Shown here one piece after another: positions 61,976 through 64,000 of a stretch of 64,000 nucleotides of DNA (the stretch's first letter is position 1; each line of letters begins with the position of its first letter). The stretch comes from Wenyingzhuangia sp. 2_MG-2023 (lineage in GTDB: Bacteria > Bacteroidota > Bacteroidia > Flavobacteriales > Flavobacteriaceae): positions 1 through 64,000 of the forward strand of contig NZ_JAUOSB010000008.1 in the NCBI RefSeq assembly GCF_030548295.1, written 5' to 3'. The notes below the pieces were generated by a model. That model was not told the origin of the DNA, did no database searches, and worked only from the letters and a program-made list of their open reading frames with translations. A program made the translations under genes and the position numbers.

Positions 61976-62620
61976 TTATATACGTTTGGCAATCCAGTTT
62001 TTAAAATCATAAAAGTTATTGGGATGAACTCCGTGTCCTACAGGATATTCTTTATAGATGTTTTTAATTCCTAAACTGTTTAACAATTCGGGACCTTTTT
62101 TAGCCCAACCTATAGGGATTACTTGATCTACAGTTCCGTGAGATACAAAATAATCAATATTGTTTTTTGTAGGAGGTTGTATTAAAAAATCGTGATTAAA
62201 ATGACCACTCAATGCAACAACGTGTTGTATTTTTTCTGGAAATGTAAAAGAAAAGGCATAACTTAAAATAGCACCTTGACTGAACCCTGTAAAAAAGATA
62301 TTGTTAGTGTCTACAGGATACTTTTCAATAATTTCATCTAGAAAAATACGTAATTTCTGTACGGAAGCTTTTCCTTCTACTGGATCAGAAAATTTGTTTT
62401 CATCAGCATCAAAAGTAATACTATACCAAGCATTACCTCCAAAAGGTAATGGAGTAGGAGCTTGTACACTTACAACCAAAGCCTGCTCTGGTAATTCTGG
62501 TGCAAATGAAAACAAGTCATCCATGTTGCTACCATAACCATGAATCAATAAGATTAAGGGAGCTTTTTTAGAAGCTACTTTGGGTTCTCTAATTAAGTAT
62601 TCTAAAGATAAATCTGTCAT
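61976..62620 (-). CDS. Alpha/beta-hydrolase, phospholipase/carboxylesterase family
   Basis: This is a serine esterase of the carboxylesterase YpfH/EstB type. HGYGSN (27-32), the nucleophile motif GFSQG, SHGTVDQVIP with the Asp and VGHGVHP with the His form the catalytic set. At 214 residues it is normal and cytoplasmic. The substrate is not predictable. Its start overlaps the stop of the dihydroorotase-like gene by one base, so the two are translated together. Confidence 0.9.
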   Translation of the reverse strand: MTDLSLEYLIREPKVASKKAPLILLIHGYGSNMDDLFSFAPELPEQALVVSVQAPTPLPFGGNAWYSITFDADENKFSDPVEGKASVQKLRIFLDEIIEKYPVDTNNIFFTGFSQGAILSYAFSFTFPEKIQHVVALSGHFNHDFLIQPPTKNNIDYFVSHGTVDQVIPIGWAKKGPELLNSLGIKNIYKEYPVGHGVHPNNFYDFKNWIAKRI

Positions 62621-63876
62621 TAGGCAAGTGTTAAAATTCCATTATTATAAGTTCCGTAAACTTTTCCCAAAGTCTTTTTTCCTAAGTATGCACTGTTTGT
62701 AGAAGCTGAAAAAATGTGTTCTTTGCTAAAAATACCCTTTCCAGAAGTTGTAAATAAACTTAAATTGGCTTTTTCTCCTTTTTGAATAGTTGTTACAGGC
62801 AATCCAAAAATCTCTAAAGGTTTATTTGTGATTTTTTCAATCAATAGATCTAAAGGTAAAATTTCTAGCAAGCTGCTGAAAAAACTTTCCAAACCAATAC
62901 TTCCATCCATTGCATTGCTAAATTCTATTTTCTTATTTTCAATATCTATAGGGTCGTGGTCGGAAGTGATAAAATCAATCGTTCCATCTTTTACACCCTC
63001 AATCAATGCTTTCACATCTGTAGGGGTTCTTAACGGAGGTGTAATTTTATAGTTGGCATCAAAAGCTGCTAATTCAGCATCGGTAAGTGTCAAATGATCG
63101 GCACTTACGCTACAGGTTACGTTGAGACCTTTTGCTTTTGCTTCTCGGATTAACGCTACAGATTTTGCAGAACTTATTGTAGGTATATGCAATCTGCCTC
63201 CTGCATAGGCTACTAAAAATAAATCTCTACTTACTTGTAATTCTTCTGCTAGCGCTGGAATTCCTTTCAGTCCTAAATGTGTGCTGTTGATTCCTTCATT
63301 TACCACACCTTCACCAGCAATATTAGAGTTGTTAGGGTAACTCATCACCAAACCATTAAAACTTTGTGTGTATTGCAAAGCTATTTTGATAAGATTATCG
63401 TTTTTGAGCCCTTTTTTATAATCGTTAAAAGCAATGGCACCTGCTTGTTGCATGTCGTACAATTCGGCAATATCTTGTCCTTTGCTTTCTTTGGTCAAAC
63501 TACCAATAGGGTGAATGTTAACCGGAGAGCCCAATCCTTTTGTTTTTAAGTAATTTACCATAGATTTAGAATCTGTAAGTGGGTAACAATTAGAGTTCAA
63601 ACCTATTTGAGTAAATCCACTTTTAGCTGCTACTTCTATTCCGTTGGCAATAGTTTCTCTGTCTTCATAACCAGGTTCTCCAAAACTTACACTTGCATCA
63701 AACCAACCGTTGGAAACAGTTAGATCGTCAAGTTCAATTTCTGTATGATTTTCTGGACATACAATAGATTTGTTGATTTCAGAGATGTATCCGTTGGTGA
63801 TTAAAATATCATTTTTTTGAGAATGATGGTCGCTTTTAGGGTCAAAAACAGTAGCTGATTTTAATAGTACATTCAT
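62620..63876 (-). CDS. Dihydroorotase-family protein lacking the metal-binding HxH motif
   Basis: The overall amidohydrolase fold of type I dihydroorotases (PyrC) is clear: an N-terminal strand domain, GLNSNCYPLTDS, AGGRLHIPTIS, CSVSADHLTLTDAEL, TPPLRTPTDV and TSDHDPI. The key DxHVHFREPG motif reads DASVSFGEPG (60-69): both metal-binding His are Ser62 and Ser64, and the substrate-binding Arg is Gly66. It is therefore probably inactive as a hydrolase and may be a structural partner of aspartate carbamoyltransferase, as known for pseudo-dihydroorotases. At 418 residues it is full length. Confidence 0.88.
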   Translation of the reverse strand: MNVLLKSATVFDPKSDHHSQKNDILITNGYISEINKSIVCPENHTEIELDDLTVSNGWFDASVSFGEPGYEDRETIANGIEVAAKSGFTQIGLNSNCYPLTDSKSMVNYLKTKGLGSPVNIHPIGSLTKESKGQDIAELYDMQQAGAIAFNDYKKGLKNDNLIKIALQYTQSFNGLVMSYPNNSNIAGEGVVNEGINSTHLGLKGIPALAEELQVSRDLFLVAYAGGRLHIPTISSAKSVALIREAKAKGLNVTCSVSADHLTLTDAELAAFDANYKITPPLRTPTDVKALIEGVKDGTIDFITSDHDPIDIENKKIEFSNAMDGSIGLESFFSSLLEILPLDLLIEKITNKPLEIFGLPVTTIQKGEKANLSLFTTSGKGIFSKEHIFSASTNSAYLGKKTLGKVYGTYNNGILTLA

Positions 63877-64000
63877 GCTTTTAAATTCGTCAATTTATAT
63901 GGAAAAGGAAAAGGAAAAATGGTTGTTGTAAGGAAATAAACAATTGTGCTCAATTGAGCAGAAAGTAGCATCGCGAAAGGTTGTTTTGCGTTTCTTGTCA
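63873..64000 (-). other. Possible 3' end of an upstream gene at the window edge
   Basis: On the minus strand a frame is open from the window edge to a TGA that overlaps the ATG of the dihydroorotase-like gene (ATGA), a common coupling pattern. However, the predicted end contains a low-complexity Phe-Pro run encoded by a GGAAAA repeat (63899-63918), so the frame may be open by chance. Confidence 0.2.

Overview
The window is AT-rich and shows the marks of a marine member of the Bacteroidota, most likely family Flavobacteriaceae. These marks are SusC/SusD pairs, type IX secretion (T9SS) C-terminal sorting domains, a hybrid two-component regulator, promoters of the TAnnTTTG type, a type B L31, a class II HMG-CoA reductase next to a GYDIA-type GHMP kinase, and several TTG starts. 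I cannot name the species from the sequence alone.

Positions 449-28528 form one large polysaccharide utilisation locus (PUL), all on the minus strand. In transcription order it holds a secreted 878-residue protein of unknown family; its 1049-residue paralogue with a T9SS domain; a hybrid two-component regulator; an operon of lipoprotein sulfatase, GH95-like hydrolase and two secreted proteins built from one repeated domain; and an operon of SusC, SusD, an alpha/beta-hydrolase esterase, a GH29 alpha-L-fucosidase and a SASA-type esterase. The enzyme set points to a sulfated, probably acetylated, fucose-containing glycan. A shared 30-base element sits 18-19 bases upstream of a -7-like box in front of four of these transcription units, which is what an operator for the local regulator should look like.

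Positions 28961-34675 hold a minus-strand run of housekeeping and envelope genes: a TlpA-like thioredoxin, a DUF389 membrane protein, a SprT-like protein, an SDR, a beta-helix lipoprotein and a glutaminyl cyclase lipoprotein. rpmE2 (plus strand) and phoH (minus strand) then converge on a shared terminator. A GH2 protein lacking its usual acid/base residue follows (36726-39641), then an OppC-like permease and a C-terminal processing protease.

Positions 43029-47232 are a plus-strand group: surE, a small membrane protein, lpxB and a comEC-like gene. A thioredoxin and a POT peptide transporter lie on the opposite strand. Positions 49886-54145 hold mevalonate-pathway genes (HMG-CoA reductase, GHMP kinase), a pRiA4b ORF-3-like protein, and a menaquinone pair (hotdog thioesterase and isochorismate synthase). 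An ECF sigma factor operon with a membrane protein and an LTXXQ/CpxP-like periplasmic protein follows, preceded by a conserved 479-residue protein of unknown function.

The right end holds an MBL-fold hydrolase, a 53-residue YqaE/Pmp3 protein, an Oar-like TonB-dependent receptor flanked by two nearly identical terminators, a phospholipase/carboxylesterase and a dihydroorotase-like protein that has lost its metal-binding histidines. I found no rRNA, tRNA, CRISPR array, insertion sequence or prophage.
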